Assembly: GCF_001753205.1 (NCBI RefSeq)
Contig: NZ_CP017560.1
Coordinates: forward strand, 3,348,001 to 3,412,000
Direction of reading: 5' to 3'
Length of the DNA stretch: 64,000 nucleotides
DNA from: Sporosarcina ureilytica
Lineage (GTDB): Bacteria > Bacillota > Bacilli > Bacillales_A > Planococcaceae
The position numbers were made by a program, and so were the translations under genes. Positions 1 to 7,295 of the stretch are shown piece after piece (position 1 is the stretch's first letter; every line of letters starts with the position of its first letter). A model generated the notes under the pieces. That model had not been told where the DNA came from and searched no databases. It saw only the letters and a list, made by a program, of their open reading frames with translations.

Positions 1-1001
1 TCATTTCTAACTTTCGGAATTTGGTTCCTTAGATACAATGAGAAAATCACGAACCAGAATATTAATGAAACCGTTAATAATACGCTAAATTGATATAATA
101 GAATTGATAAGAATAAAACATAAACAAGATTTAGTTTAAAATAAAACTTTTGAAGTAAACCCGAAACTGAATTCAAGAGGTTCCAGAAGTAACCTGTGAC
201 ATTGTCCGCATTTTTACCTGAGTCTAAGTCATTAATTTTTTGTTGATAGTATTGTGACAACACAGCTGCCTGTAGTCTGTTTTCGATCATAACTTTTTGG
301 TGTCCTTCTCCTATGTTTACAAAATAGAACAAGACGATTATGATGAATGCGGTTATAGACGGAAAAACCAAATCCTCCAAGGATAAATCGCCATTGTTCA
401 CTTGCATAAACCCCTGAATAACCACTGTTGAAACCACTGGCAGCATGTACTTTAAGAACAATAATCCAATCATTTTTATTTTTGTTTTTATCGGAAGATT
501 ATCCATCATTCTCTTGTACAATGTTTCGCCTATACTACGCTCTTTTTGATTTGGCTTAGATTGTTTACGAATCCTCTTTTGGGTGATATCTACATTATTG
601 ATACATAATGCAAAGCCTAAAAAGATTGATTTAATATACCCCTCATCGCATTCCATTATTTTAGGTTTGGATGGGTCTGATATGATGAATTTTCCATTCT
701 TTATTTCATGGACGACAACATAGTGTGCCAGCCCATCATTTTCAACGACAATCACCATCGGAAGTTTTTCCACTTCCTTCAATTGCTCAAAATCAGTGAC
801 TTCATACGAATCGGATTGAACACCATAGCCAATTAAAATTTGATTTAATTCCCATAATGAAATTCCTTGATCCTTTTTTATATTATAATTTTTGTATAAG
901 TCATTAGGATTGCCCACATTTACATTTAGTTGTTTTAAAATCGTTTTGAGTGATGCAATTCCACAGTCAGTACTTGAATTTTGCATAGAATGTGCATACA
1001 T
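1..1001 (-). CDS. Peptidase-C39 ABC exporter (PCAT), C-terminal part outside window
   Basis: The open frame starts at 1001 (GGGAG ribosome site 7-10 bases upstream) and runs off the window edge with 333 codons visible. The N-terminus is a peptidase C39 domain: Gln7, the Cys13 nucleophile in a DCGI motif, His93 in LAHYVVVH and Asp109 in ISDP have the spacing of the leader-peptide-cleaving papain-like fold. Hydrophobic helices from about residue 175 onward begin the transmembrane domain. The ATPase domain would lie outside the window. Known PCATs cut double-glycine-type leaders and export bacteriocins or peptide pheromones. It is the last visible gene of the minus-strand peptide operon, 11 bp after the gene upstream. 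Its natural substrate is unclear because the small peptides here carry no obvious Gly-Gly leader. Confidence 0.85.
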   Translation of the reverse strand, partial: MYAHSMQNSSTDCGIASLKTILKQLNVNVGNPNDLYKNYNIKKDQGISLWELNQILIGYGVQSDSYEVTDFEQLKEVEKLPMVIVVENDGLAHYVVVHEIKNGKFIISDPSKPKIMECDEGYIKSIFLGFALCINNVDITQKRIRKQSKPNQKERSIGETLYKRMMDNLPIKTKIKMIGLLFLKYMLPVVSTVVIQGFMQVNNGDLSLEDLVFPSITAFIIIVLFYFVNIGEGHQKVMIENRLQAAVLSQYYQQKINDLDSGKNADNVTGYFWNLLNSVSGLLQKFYFKLNLVYVLFLSILLYQFSVLLTVSLIFWFVIFSLYLRNQIPKVRN

Positions 1002-1012
1002 TTTCTATCTCC

Positions 1013-1576
1013 CTATTTCTCTATATTAATACTCCCGATTGTTTTAACTTGAATAAGACTATCCATCGTTTCATTCGTTTGTGGGACAGCAAGCACCTCG
1101 CCTGCACCTTCCGCCTTTGTTTTATATTTGCCATCAAAGTTTTCAGGTACGTTAATAGACACACTGCCAACGGTCATATTAAAATCTAACTCTTTGAACG
1201 CAGCGTCTTTCGCCAAATTAATCGTTAACAATAATTCGTCTTTTCCTTCACTCGTAACGAGCAGTTTTACGCCGCCTTTTTCTGAGAAATTAATATCCAA
1301 CTTATTATCAGTCGAAATCGAATTTGCCAAAGCTTTTTCAGCTTGTTCAGATACATTTCCACTTAATGAAATCGTTGTTTTTTCATCATCACTTTCTTGG
1401 ATCACAGCTTTAATATTTTGTTCCGCTTTATTTAATGAAATCCCTTCTATTTGCTTCGAGGACAATTCCCATTCTTTCTCAACATAAGTGTTGGTACTTG
1501 ACTGTGAAACAGATGAGTAACCCCATACGCCTATCAGTAATAAAACAACGCCAGCGATTATAATTTTTTTCTTCAT
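1013..1576 (-). CDS. Secreted or membrane-anchored DUF4097-like protein
   Basis: The product is 187 aa. It begins with lysines and one hydrophobic segment (about residues 5-20), which fits a signal peptide or N-terminal anchor; no lipobox Cys is present. The rest is hydrophilic, with alternating short hydrophobic strands and a pattern (LDFNMTVGSVSINVPENFDG) reminiscent of DUF4097/adhesin-like beta-helix proteins. ATG at 1576 is chosen over the in-frame TTG at 1579 because AGGAGAGG lies 7 bases before it. It lies between the ABC permease and the C39 exporter in the same orientation, so it is probably an accessory or immunity component of the peptide system. The family assignment is tentative and the function unknown. 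Confidence 0.6.
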   Translation of the reverse strand: MKKKIIIAGVVLLLIGVWGYSSVSQSSTNTYVEKEWELSSKQIEGISLNKAEQNIKAVIQESDDEKTTISLSGNVSEQAEKALANSISTDNKLDINFSEKGGVKLLVTSEGKDELLLTINLAKDAAFKELDFNMTVGSVSINVPENFDGKYKTKAEGAGEVLAVPQTNETMDSLIQVKTIGSINIEK

Positions 1577-1590
1577 CAAAAACCTCTCCT

Positions 1591-2313
1591 TTATTTAAAT
1601 TCTCTCGTGCTAAATGATGAATAACTTATGATTAATGCCAATAAAGTATAGGCAATACTACTAACAAAAATAGTTGTTGTAAAAGATGTTGATAAGTTTG
1701 ATAAGTTGGTGACATTTCTTATGTTCGTAAAGAAAAGTGTGTCTAAAATCGAATCGAATTTAGGAAGATAAGTCCCGATAATATTTGATAGAAAACTATC
1801 ACCGATAAATGCAATTGAAATAAAAGCTGCGACGGACACATAAGTGGATTTAATGATATTAAATAGTAAGACCCCTAGTGCACTAGCCGTTAAATACAAT
1901 GGAATTTGGGCCAGGATCACTTTTAATAAAGCCACTACATCAAATCCGCCAGAAAGAACAAATGTTGTAGTAAATAAACTAAGTGAGTAAACTAGAACAA
2001 ATAAAATAGTCAAAATAAAAGTTAAGACTGTTTTACCCATAAAAAATGTAGAACGTTTCACACCTAAAATTAATGAGTTATTCACTACCCGATAGCTAAA
2101 TTCATGCCCCCACACTACCATTAAAATATTTGTAAGGAAGATTGGAATAAGTAATGAACCGTTCGATAAACCAGATTTCGCAATTTCAAAAGCCGTATCA
2201 TCGGAAGCAATAAATCCGAAAAAGATGCCTAATACAACCATGCCAACAATAGAATAAAAGCATAATTTACCTTTCATTATTCTAAAAAAATCGGATTTTA
2301 TAATATTAAGCAT
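1591..2313 (-). CDS. ABC-2 type permease, bacteriocin-immunity type
   Basis: The product is 240 aa with about six hydrophobic helices (starting near residues 18, 52, 100, 132, 162 and 212), as in ABC-2/LanE/LanG permeases that pair with a separate ATPase. ATG 2313 is preferred over the upstream GTG because AGGGGTG precedes it by 6 bases. It overlaps the 3' end of the ATPase gene by 8 bp, indicating translational coupling and a shared complex. In lantibiotic loci such permeases expel the cell's own peptide from the membrane. Here it would act with the E-loop ATPase, by inference on the 18-residue peptides encoded upstream. Confidence 0.8.
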   Translation of the reverse strand: MLNIIKSDFFRIMKGKLCFYSIVGMVVLGIFFGFIASDDTAFEIAKSGLSNGSLLIPIFLTNILMVVWGHEFSYRVVNNSLILGVKRSTFFMGKTVLTFILTILFVLVYSLSLFTTTFVLSGGFDVVALLKVILAQIPLYLTASALGVLLFNIIKSTYVSVAAFISIAFIGDSFLSNIIGTYLPKFDSILDTLFFTNIRNVTNLSNLSTSFTTTIFVSSIAYTLLALIISYSSFSTREFK

Positions 2314-3214
2314 GACCCGCACCCCTATTTATTAAATCTAAATAATAATCCTCTAAGTTTTCTTCCTCAGAATAAAACCTCAGTATATAAATGCCGTGAT
2401 CGAAAAGTAATTTAGAGATTTTAGGCATACTAGAATCCTTTTCTTTTAACGTAATTACATTTTGCTCACTTCGTACCTTATAACCAGATGCAGTTAAAAT
2501 ATCAATCGTTTGCTGACTGTCCGAGGTTTCTAAGACGATATGCTGTTGACATTCTTGTTCCAATTCGCTGGCAGTTAGCTCCTTCACTAACTTGCCGTCA
2601 TTAATGATGCCATATCGAGTAGCAAGCATGGACAACTCGGATAAAATATGACTAGATATTAAAACGGTCGTCCCAAACTCTTGATTAAGACGTAAAATGA
2701 TTTCTCGAATTTCAACAATCCCTTGTGGATCTAATCCATTAATAGGTTCATCTAAAATTAAAAACTCCGGATTATTTAAAATGGCTAATGCTAGGCCTAA
2801 GCGCTGCTTCATCCCTAAGGAGAAGTCCTTAAATGGCTTTCTCCCTGTATTAGCGAGTCCAACAAACTCTAGAACTTCATTAATTCTGTTTTTCTCTTTA
2901 ATGTTCATTTGAATTGCATAATACTTTAAATTATCTTTAGCCGATAAATATGGATAACATACAGGCCCTTCAATAACCGCTCCAATTTTTATTTCCTCTC
3001 TAGTAGAATATTGAATATTTCCCGAGCCTTTTTCTATTAATCGTGTTAATAAACGAATAAAGGTTGTTTTTCCAGCACCGTTCTTTCCAATAAAACCATA
3101 AATATCTCCTTTATTGATCGTCATGGAAACTTCATCTACAGCACGATAATCTTTATATGTCTTCGTCAAATGACTTGTGCTTAAAAGTTTATTTTCGCAA
3201 ACGAGTGCCGTCAT
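2306..3214 (-). CDS. ABC ATPase of the BcrA/LanF immunity family
   Basis: The 302-aa ATPase has all nucleotide-binding motifs: Walker A GKNGAGKTT at residues 43-51, signature SLGMKQR near 132-138, Walker B LILDEP at 152-157 and the switch His189. The usual Q-loop Gln is Glu82 (GAVIEGP). This E-loop is a known hallmark of lantibiotic-immunity ATPases (LanF, e.g. NukF/MutF). The start at 3214 is chosen because AGGGAAG sits just upstream; an in-frame longer start at 3253 would lie deep inside the preceding gene. It overlaps the 105-aa gene by 26 bp. With the following permease it forms a probable exporter/immunity pump for a membrane-active peptide. Confidence 0.9.
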   Translation of the reverse strand: MTALVCENKLLSTSHLTKTYKDYRAVDEVSMTINKGDIYGFIGKNGAGKTTFIRLLTRLIEKGSGNIQYSTREEIKIGAVIEGPVCYPYLSAKDNLKYYAIQMNIKEKNRINEVLEFVGLANTGRKPFKDFSLGMKQRLGLALAILNNPEFLILDEPINGLDPQGIVEIREIILRLNQEFGTTVLISSHILSELSMLATRYGIINDGKLVKELTASELEQECQQHIVLETSDSQQTIDILTASGYKVRSEQNVITLKEKDSSMPKISKLLFDHGIYILRFYSEEENLEDYYLDLINRGAGHA

Positions 3215-3506
3215 AACTTTCTTCCCTACTTTCTTCAGATACTTGCTGAACAAATATTTTATTCGCCGAACAATAGCCTTTTTTAATTTTCAACCTTGGA
3301 TAACCGTCAAATGAAAATTCAACATCATTGACATCGAAATACGTGTCCAGCGGGACTTCCTCTTTTACATACTTAGGAATAAAATCAGTTGTTTTATAAA
3401 TATTGATTGGGACAAGCGTTTTTACCCTTGTTGGGTTCTCGATATAGTAATTGTTGTAGTTAATTCCTTTATTTTTTTTACTTGCAGCATTCAATTTGTA
3501 ATCCAT
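3189..3506 (-). CDS. Unrecognised 105-aa protein in the peptide operon
   Basis: No family is recognised. The product is 105 aa, soluble, Lys/Tyr/Asn-rich, with one Cys (about residue 79), no signal peptide, no transmembrane segment and no Gly-Gly leader. The ATG at 3506 has a TGGAGT ribosome site 8 bases upstream. It starts 41 bp after the last 18-residue peptide gene and overlaps the ABC ATPase start by 26 bp, so it belongs to the operon. Position suggests a role in peptide processing, chaperoning, immunity, or as a second secreted product, but the sequence alone does not choose between these. Confidence 0.65.
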   Translation of the reverse strand: MDYKLNAASKKNKGINYNNYYIENPTRVKTLVPINIYKTTDFIPKYVKEEVPLDTYFDVNDVEFSFDGYPRLKIKKGYCSANKIFVQQVSEESREESYDGTRLRK

Positions 3507-3546
3507 ATGGTTTTACTCCATTTCTTTTTTGTATAGTGGATCCTCA

Positions 3547-3603
3547 TCACATGTACAAAATAATTCCCGTAATTTCTTTAAGCAGTTCGAGTACTGTATA
3601 CAT
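3547..3603 (-). CDS. 18-aa amphipathic peptide, copy 1 (nearest the exporter genes)
   Basis: This gene encodes MYTVLELLKEITGIILYM, ending in TGA. GGAGGAGGAAGG lies 6 bases before the ATG, a near-ideal ribosome site. It differs from copies 2 and 3 in protein only by Tyr2 instead of His2, while several codons (ACA, AAA, ATT) differ silently, which shows selection on the peptide. Hydrophobic residues V4, L5, L7, L8, I11, I14, I15 and L16 alternate with E6, K9 and E10, giving an amphipathic helix. There is no signal peptide, so it could be exported as an N-formylated leaderless peptide or act inside the cell. No known peptide family is recognised. Confidence 0.8.
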   Translation of the reverse strand: MYTVLELLKEITGIILYM

Positions 3604-3711
3604 GTTATCCTTCCTCCTCCGTTTGAGTTAAGTTCATCTTATCGATTTTACTGCGGCTTTTTTCATTTCCAGTCGTATCTTACTTTTCAGTGTCATATAG
3701 TGGATTTCCGA

Positions 3712-3768
3712 TTACATGTACAAAATAATTCCCGTGATTTCCTTAAGTAGTTCGAGTACGGTATGCAT
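3712..3768 (-). CDS. 18-aa amphipathic peptide, copy 2
   Basis: This gene encodes MHTVLELLKEITGIILYM, ending in TAA, with GAGAGGAAGG 5 bases before the ATG. The ATG is exactly 165 bp from those of copies 1 and 3. Compared with copy 3 the protein is identical although seven codons differ silently (codons 3, 5, 6, 7, 12, 16, 17). That pattern is expected only for a translated, selected peptide. Confidence 0.85.
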   Translation of the reverse strand: MHTVLELLKEITGIILYM

Positions 3769-3876
3769 GATATCCTTCCTCTCTCATTTAAGTTAAGTTC
3801 ATCTTATCGATTTTACTGTGACTTTTTTCATTACCAGTCGTATCTTACTTTTCAGTGTCATATAGTGGATTTCTGT

Positions 3877-3933
3877 TTACATATATAAAATAATTCCAGT
3901 GATTTCCTTAAGCAGCTCAAGTACCGTATGCAT
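3877..3933 (-). CDS. 18-aa amphipathic peptide, copy 3 (operon-first)
   Basis: This gene encodes MHTVLELLKEITGIILYM, ending in TAA, with GAGAGGGGAAAG upstream of the ATG. It is the first gene of the minus-strand operon and lies between the other copies and the perfect palindrome at 4012-4060. The protein is identical to copy 2 despite seven silent differences, so the duplication is old enough to have diverged and has been kept by purifying selection. Confidence 0.85.
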   Translation of the reverse strand: MHTVLELLKEITGIILYM

Positions 3934-4011
3934 GGTAACTTTCCCCTCTCGTTTAAGTTAAGTTCATCTTACCGACTTTTCTGAGGGGTTATTCATTTTC
4001 AGTCATATCTT

Positions 4012-4060
4012 ATTTTCCCTTGTCATATAGTGGATTTTCTACTATATGACAAGGGAAAAT
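4012..4060. promoter_or_regulatory. Perfect 20-bp palindrome between the peptide operon and the regulators
   Basis: ATTTTCCCTTGTCATATAGT (4012-4031) is followed, after a 9-base loop, by its exact reverse complement (4041-4060). Neither strand has a T-run after the stem, so it is not a normal terminator. It contains the CATATAGTGGA motif that recurs between the peptide copies, but only here is it a full palindrome. Lying in the intergenic region between the divergent rgg-like genes and the peptide operon, it is a good candidate operator for one of the Rgg-like proteins, or an mRNA-stabilising 5' hairpin. Confidence 0.6.
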
Positions 4061-4186
4061 AATCTTTATGTGCTTGAGTATGTTTTACAAACTTTTGAGG
4101 GTGCATTTCATTGAGGGAAGTAACGCAGTCATTAATCATGTATGAAATTCATTCCATGAGGAGGATTTTACGCTCATTAAAAAGAT

Positions 4187-4215
4187 TTGAACTCTTCAGA
4201 CATCTAATGTATGAT
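4187..4215 (+). promoter_or_regulatory. Sigma-A promoter of the rgg-like pair
   Basis: TTGAAC (4187-4192) and TATGAT (4210-4215) are separated by 17 bases, upstream of the first regulator gene at 4245. Confidence 0.6.
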
Positions 4216-4244
4216 AATTATAAATAATGGAGGTGTGATAGCTG

Positions 4245-5114
4245 ATGCAAATAGGTAGCGCTTTCAATATTATCCGTAAAAACAAAGGATTATCTCAAAG
4301 AGAAGTTGCCGCTAATATAATTTCCACGTCTTTTTATTCAAAATTAGAAACAGAGAATAGTAATATATCTGCGGACCTCTTCTTTCAACTGCTGGATAAT
4401 TTGGATATAACGCCTGAGGAGTTTGAGTATATTTACAATGATTACGCCCATACACCTAAGAGAAAAATTGACGATTTATGTAAACAAATTTACTATGCCG
4501 GGGAGATAGATAAGTTACATGAAAAGAAAATCGAGATTGAGGAAATATACAAATCGACTGATGATGATTTTTATGATCGATTATCAATTTTACTCTACTG
4601 TTTAATACAAACATACAACTCAGAAAAATATGACCCCGAAATTATAAAGCCCATCCATTCATACCTTTTCACAGTCGAAACATGGGGACTATACGAAATC
4701 AGGCTATTTACCACATGTATAAAGGCCTTTGAAATTGATACTGTACTTCTCTTAAGCAACCAATTATTGAACAACTTAAAAGCTTACTCAACTTTTTATT
4801 TTCATGAACGAGATATCATTACTGTTTTAATTAATATCATTATTACTTGTTTAGATAATAATCGATTGGAAGAAGCCGACTATTACATCGCAGTCGCTAA
4901 AAACAGATTAAAATCCGAGGAGCTTATGTTTGAAAGAAATCTAATTAATTATCTTTTTGGCATTAGTCTCATACACCATCATAGAGAAGACGAGGGCTAT
5001 CAAATCGCAATGGCATCTATTGATATTTTCAAATCCTTAAATATGAACGGTATCGCCACACAGTATGAAGATTATTTGGAAGAAACCATTCAAATTTTCA
5101 CTATAAAAAGTTAA
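4245..5114 (+). CDS. Rgg/GadR/MutR-type transcriptional regulator 1
   Basis: The product is 289 aa, the usual Rgg length. The N-terminal helix-turn-helix (about residues 5-60, IIRKNKGLSQREVA then SFYSKLETENSNIS) matches the Xre-like DNA-binding domain of Rgg proteins. The remaining about 220 residues are helical, as in the TPR-like peptide-binding domain of RRNPP regulators. A GGAGGTG ribosome site precedes the ATG. It lies 20 bp before a paralogue and divergent from the three tandem peptide genes. Rgg proteins are typically controlled by short hydrophobic peptides, so the 18-residue peptides are candidate ligands (inference). Confidence 0.85.
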   Translation: MQIGSAFNIIRKNKGLSQREVAANIISTSFYSKLETENSNISADLFFQLLDNLDITPEEFEYIYNDYAHTPKRKIDDLCKQIYYAGEIDKLHEKKIEIEEIYKSTDDDFYDRLSILLYCLIQTYNSEKYDPEIIKPIHSYLFTVETWGLYEIRLFTTCIKAFEIDTVLLLSNQLLNNLKAYSTFYFHERDIITVLINIIITCLDNNRLEEADYYIAVAKNRLKSEELMFERNLINYLFGISLIHHHREDEGYQIAMASIDIFKSLNMNGIATQYEDYLEETIQIFTIKS

Positions 5115-5133
5115 TGAACAAGGGTGACATCAC

Positions 5134-6006
5134 ATGGAAATAGGACAAGCTTTGAAGTTAATTAGAACCAACAAGGGATTATCGCAGGCAAAAATAGCAG
5201 GTGGAATCATTTCTACATCTTTTTATTCAAAAGTAGAAAAAGGGCAAAGCAATATCTCTTCTGAGTTGTTATTTAAAATACTCGAGCAGTTAAATATTAG
5301 CTTAAATGAATTTTGGTATATCTATAATGATTACTCTCGGGGTAAAAAAAATGAACTTATGCATCAATGGAAAAAACTATACGCAGAGGGCAATATCAAT
5401 CATCTTATGAAGCTTAAAGATGAAGTTGACACGTTGTATGAAGAGACACAACAAAAGTTTTACCAGCGATTATCGATTATTTTATATTGCGCGATTCAGC
5501 AACATCACTCCGAAAGCTATGACGACGAAATTGTCTCCCCTCTTACCCAGTATTTATTATCCGTAAATACGTGGGGATATTATGAAATTAATTTATTCGA
5601 TGCTTGTATATTAGTTTTGGATATGGATACAGATACAGTGCTATCTTTAGCAAATAAACTATTAAATAATTTAAGGTTTTACGCTAACTTTCAAACATAT
5701 GAAAAAGAAATTATCACTGTCCTAATCAATATCGTTAAAATTTGTCTAAATAACGAAAGATTAGAGGAAGCCGACTATTATCTTAACATAGCAAAAAGAA
5801 AACTCATGAATTTTAATTTAATGTATGAAAAAAATACACTAGAATTTTTATCGGGTATTAGTTTAATGCAGCACGGGGATATAGACGAGGGTAAAAAAAT
5901 AGCCATCAAATCTATAGACAATTTTAAAGTGTTAAATATGAAAGAAAGTGCCGATAAATTTTTGCAATACTTAAATCAAAAAGAATCTTATTGCGGTACA
6001 ACATAA
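5134..6006 (+). CDS. Rgg/GadR/MutR-type transcriptional regulator 2
   Basis: The product is 290 aa and clearly paralogous to the preceding gene: the same HTH (LIRTNKGLSQ, STSFYSKVEKGQSNIS), the same IYNDY at the domain junction, and shared C-terminal blocks (TVLINI, EEADYY). The gap of 19 bp and same strand indicate one transcript. Paired Rgg regulators with opposing activities on one peptide signal are known in streptococci (Rgg2/Rgg3); whether that holds here is inference. A bidirectional terminator follows. Confidence 0.85.
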   Translation: MEIGQALKLIRTNKGLSQAKIAGGIISTSFYSKVEKGQSNISSELLFKILEQLNISLNEFWYIYNDYSRGKKNELMHQWKKLYAEGNINHLMKLKDEVDTLYEETQQKFYQRLSIILYCAIQQHHSESYDDEIVSPLTQYLLSVNTWGYYEINLFDACILVLDMDTDTVLSLANKLLNNLRFYANFQTYEKEIITVLINIVKICLNNERLEEADYYLNIAKRKLMNFNLMYEKNTLEFLSGISLMQHGDIDEGKKIAIKSIDNFKVLNMKESADKFLQYLNQKESYCGTT

Positions 6007-6013
6007 TGATTAA

Positions 6014-6056
6014 AAAAGCATTGAAAGAAGTGCACAACTTTTCTTTCAATGCTTTT
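6014..6056. terminator. Bidirectional terminator after the regulators
   Basis: A 16-bp stem, AAAAGCATTGAAAGAA with its exact complement at 6041-6056 and an A/T-rich tail on both sides, separates the convergent regulator gene and lysine dehydrogenase gene. Confidence 0.8.
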
Positions 6057-6077
6057 ATTTGTTTAAGAATTAGCTCC

Positions 6078-7226
6078 TTATTTAATACTTTCTTGAATCA
6101 TAACGCCACGTTTTTTCAATTCTTTAATATATTCTTCTCCTGGTACAATGTTTTCTGGTGGATAAACCCCGCGCTTTGAGATCAATCCTTTACCAATCAT
6201 TTGTGCCACAATCGACATCGTACTTGCTGTCGCACGCGCCATTGCAGTTATTTTTTTATTTGTATCTTTTTCAGTCACCAAATCATATTCATACGACATT
6301 TGTGCGCCATCTTTTTCTCCGCTCACAATGACACGTAAAAGCACGGCATCTGATTTTTCTCCTAATTGAAGTTGCGGGGATAGATGCGCTCTCATCACAT
6401 CGCGGACTTTAATCGATTGCCCACCAACCGTCACCTTTGAATCCCGCGACAATAACCCAAGATCAACAAGTAGTTGGAACTTTTCTGCATGCCCTGGATA
6501 GCGGATTGTTTTGTACTCAAGCGTTTGTACATTCGGGAAAGATGTTGTTAATGTTGATGTACCGCCCGACGTATGGAATGCTTCCAGTTCTCCGTATTCA
6601 TCAAAATGAATCGCTTCAATTTCCGATAAAGACGGGATTTCCTTCAATTTCCCATTTCGTATGACGTGCGAAGGATCTGTATAATGATCGAATACCCCTT
6701 CAAGTGAAAAAACAACATTGTAATTTAATGGCGGCTCCGGTTTCACTGGAATACCACCGACGTATAATTTAATCGTCTCTACTTTGTCTAACTTTTGGGC
6801 ACCGTATCCGGTAAGAATATTAATCATTCCCGGCGCTACGCCAAGATCTGGAATAAGTGTAACACCGTTTGCCTTTGCTCGTTCCTCTAGTTTAAGAACA
6901 GCATCCGTTGCCCCGCCGATATGCCCGCCAAGGTCGATGGAATGAACCTTTTTTTCAATCGCGATACGCGCTACCTTTTCATTAAATGTATAAAAAAGTG
7001 CATTTACAACGACATCTCCTAATGCCATGATGTCCCCTAATTGCTCATCATCGTTGGCATTTAGTAATAATATATCTAGCTTGTCAGACATCAATTCTTC
7101 AGCAAAATCTTCGGCTTGGCAAACATTGATATCCGCTAAGTATACCTGTTCGACATCATCGCTTTTCACCAAATCACGCGCTGTTTCTTTTCCCATTAAG
7201 CCTGCGCCAAGTACGACAACTTTCAT
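6078..7226 (-). CDS. Saccharopine-dehydrogenase-like enzyme, probable L-lysine 6-dehydrogenase
   Basis: The product is 382 aa. It opens with a Rossmann NAD(P) motif ([17 protein letters not shown], residues 3-19) and shows the layout of the saccharopine dehydrogenase family. Length and motifs (DLGVAPGM near residue 132, YPGHAEKF near 243) resemble the Geobacillus lysine 6-dehydrogenase, which oxidises L-lysine to piperideine-6-carboxylate. The ATG has AGGGGAG upstream. The aldehyde dehydrogenase gene 69 bp upstream on the same strand would convert the semialdehyde to 2-aminoadipate, which supports this role. Other saccharopine-dehydrogenase-type reductases remain possible. Confidence 0.7.
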   Translation of the reverse strand: MKVVVLGAGLMGKETARDLVKSDDVEQVYLADINVCQAEDFAEELMSDKLDILLLNANDDEQLGDIMALGDVVVNALFYTFNEKVARIAIEKKVHSIDLGGHIGGATDAVLKLEERAKANGVTLIPDLGVAPGMINILTGYGAQKLDKVETIKLYVGGIPVKPEPPLNYNVVFSLEGVFDHYTDPSHVIRNGKLKEIPSLSEIEAIHFDEYGELEAFHTSGGTSTLTTSFPNVQTLEYKTIRYPGHAEKFQLLVDLGLLSRDSKVTVGGQSIKVRDVMRAHLSPQLQLGEKSDAVLLRVIVSGEKDGAQMSYEYDLVTEKDTNKKITAMARATASTMSIVAQMIGKGLISKRGVYPPENIVPGEEYIKELKKRGVMIQESIK

Positions 7227-7295
7227 AGTTCCATCTCCCCTTTTAGCATTAATGTAACGGTCCGATGGCTCTTTTATTTCATTTTTAGCAAGTCT

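Larger units (their letters stand above)
3532..4034 (-). repeat. Three tandem 165-bp units carrying the peptide genes
   Basis: Each unit holds a TATAGTGGA motif (plus-strand positions 3532, 3696, 3861, and a fourth at 4026), a conserved untranslated stretch (plus strand TTAAGTTAAGTTCATCTTA), a purine-rich ribosome site and one 18-codon gene. The three ATGs are spaced exactly 165 bp apart (3603, 3768, 3933). The untranslated parts are similar but diverged. Each unit might carry its own promoter, but no convincing -35/-10 pair was found. Confidence 0.9.

Noticed and set aside
3215..3253. Longer N-terminus of the immunity ATPase
   Set aside because: It lies inside the 105-aa gene and precedes the AGGGAAG site used by ATG 3214.
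4023..4139. 38-codon minus-strand frame in the gap between the regulators and peptides
   Set aside because: No ribosome site before its ATG, and it runs through the palindrome; most likely chance.
4156..4230. GAGGAGG plus a short frame on the plus strand before the first regulator
   Set aside because: The GAGGAGG is not followed by a start codon at usable distance, and the short frame starts within it; probably untranslated leader.
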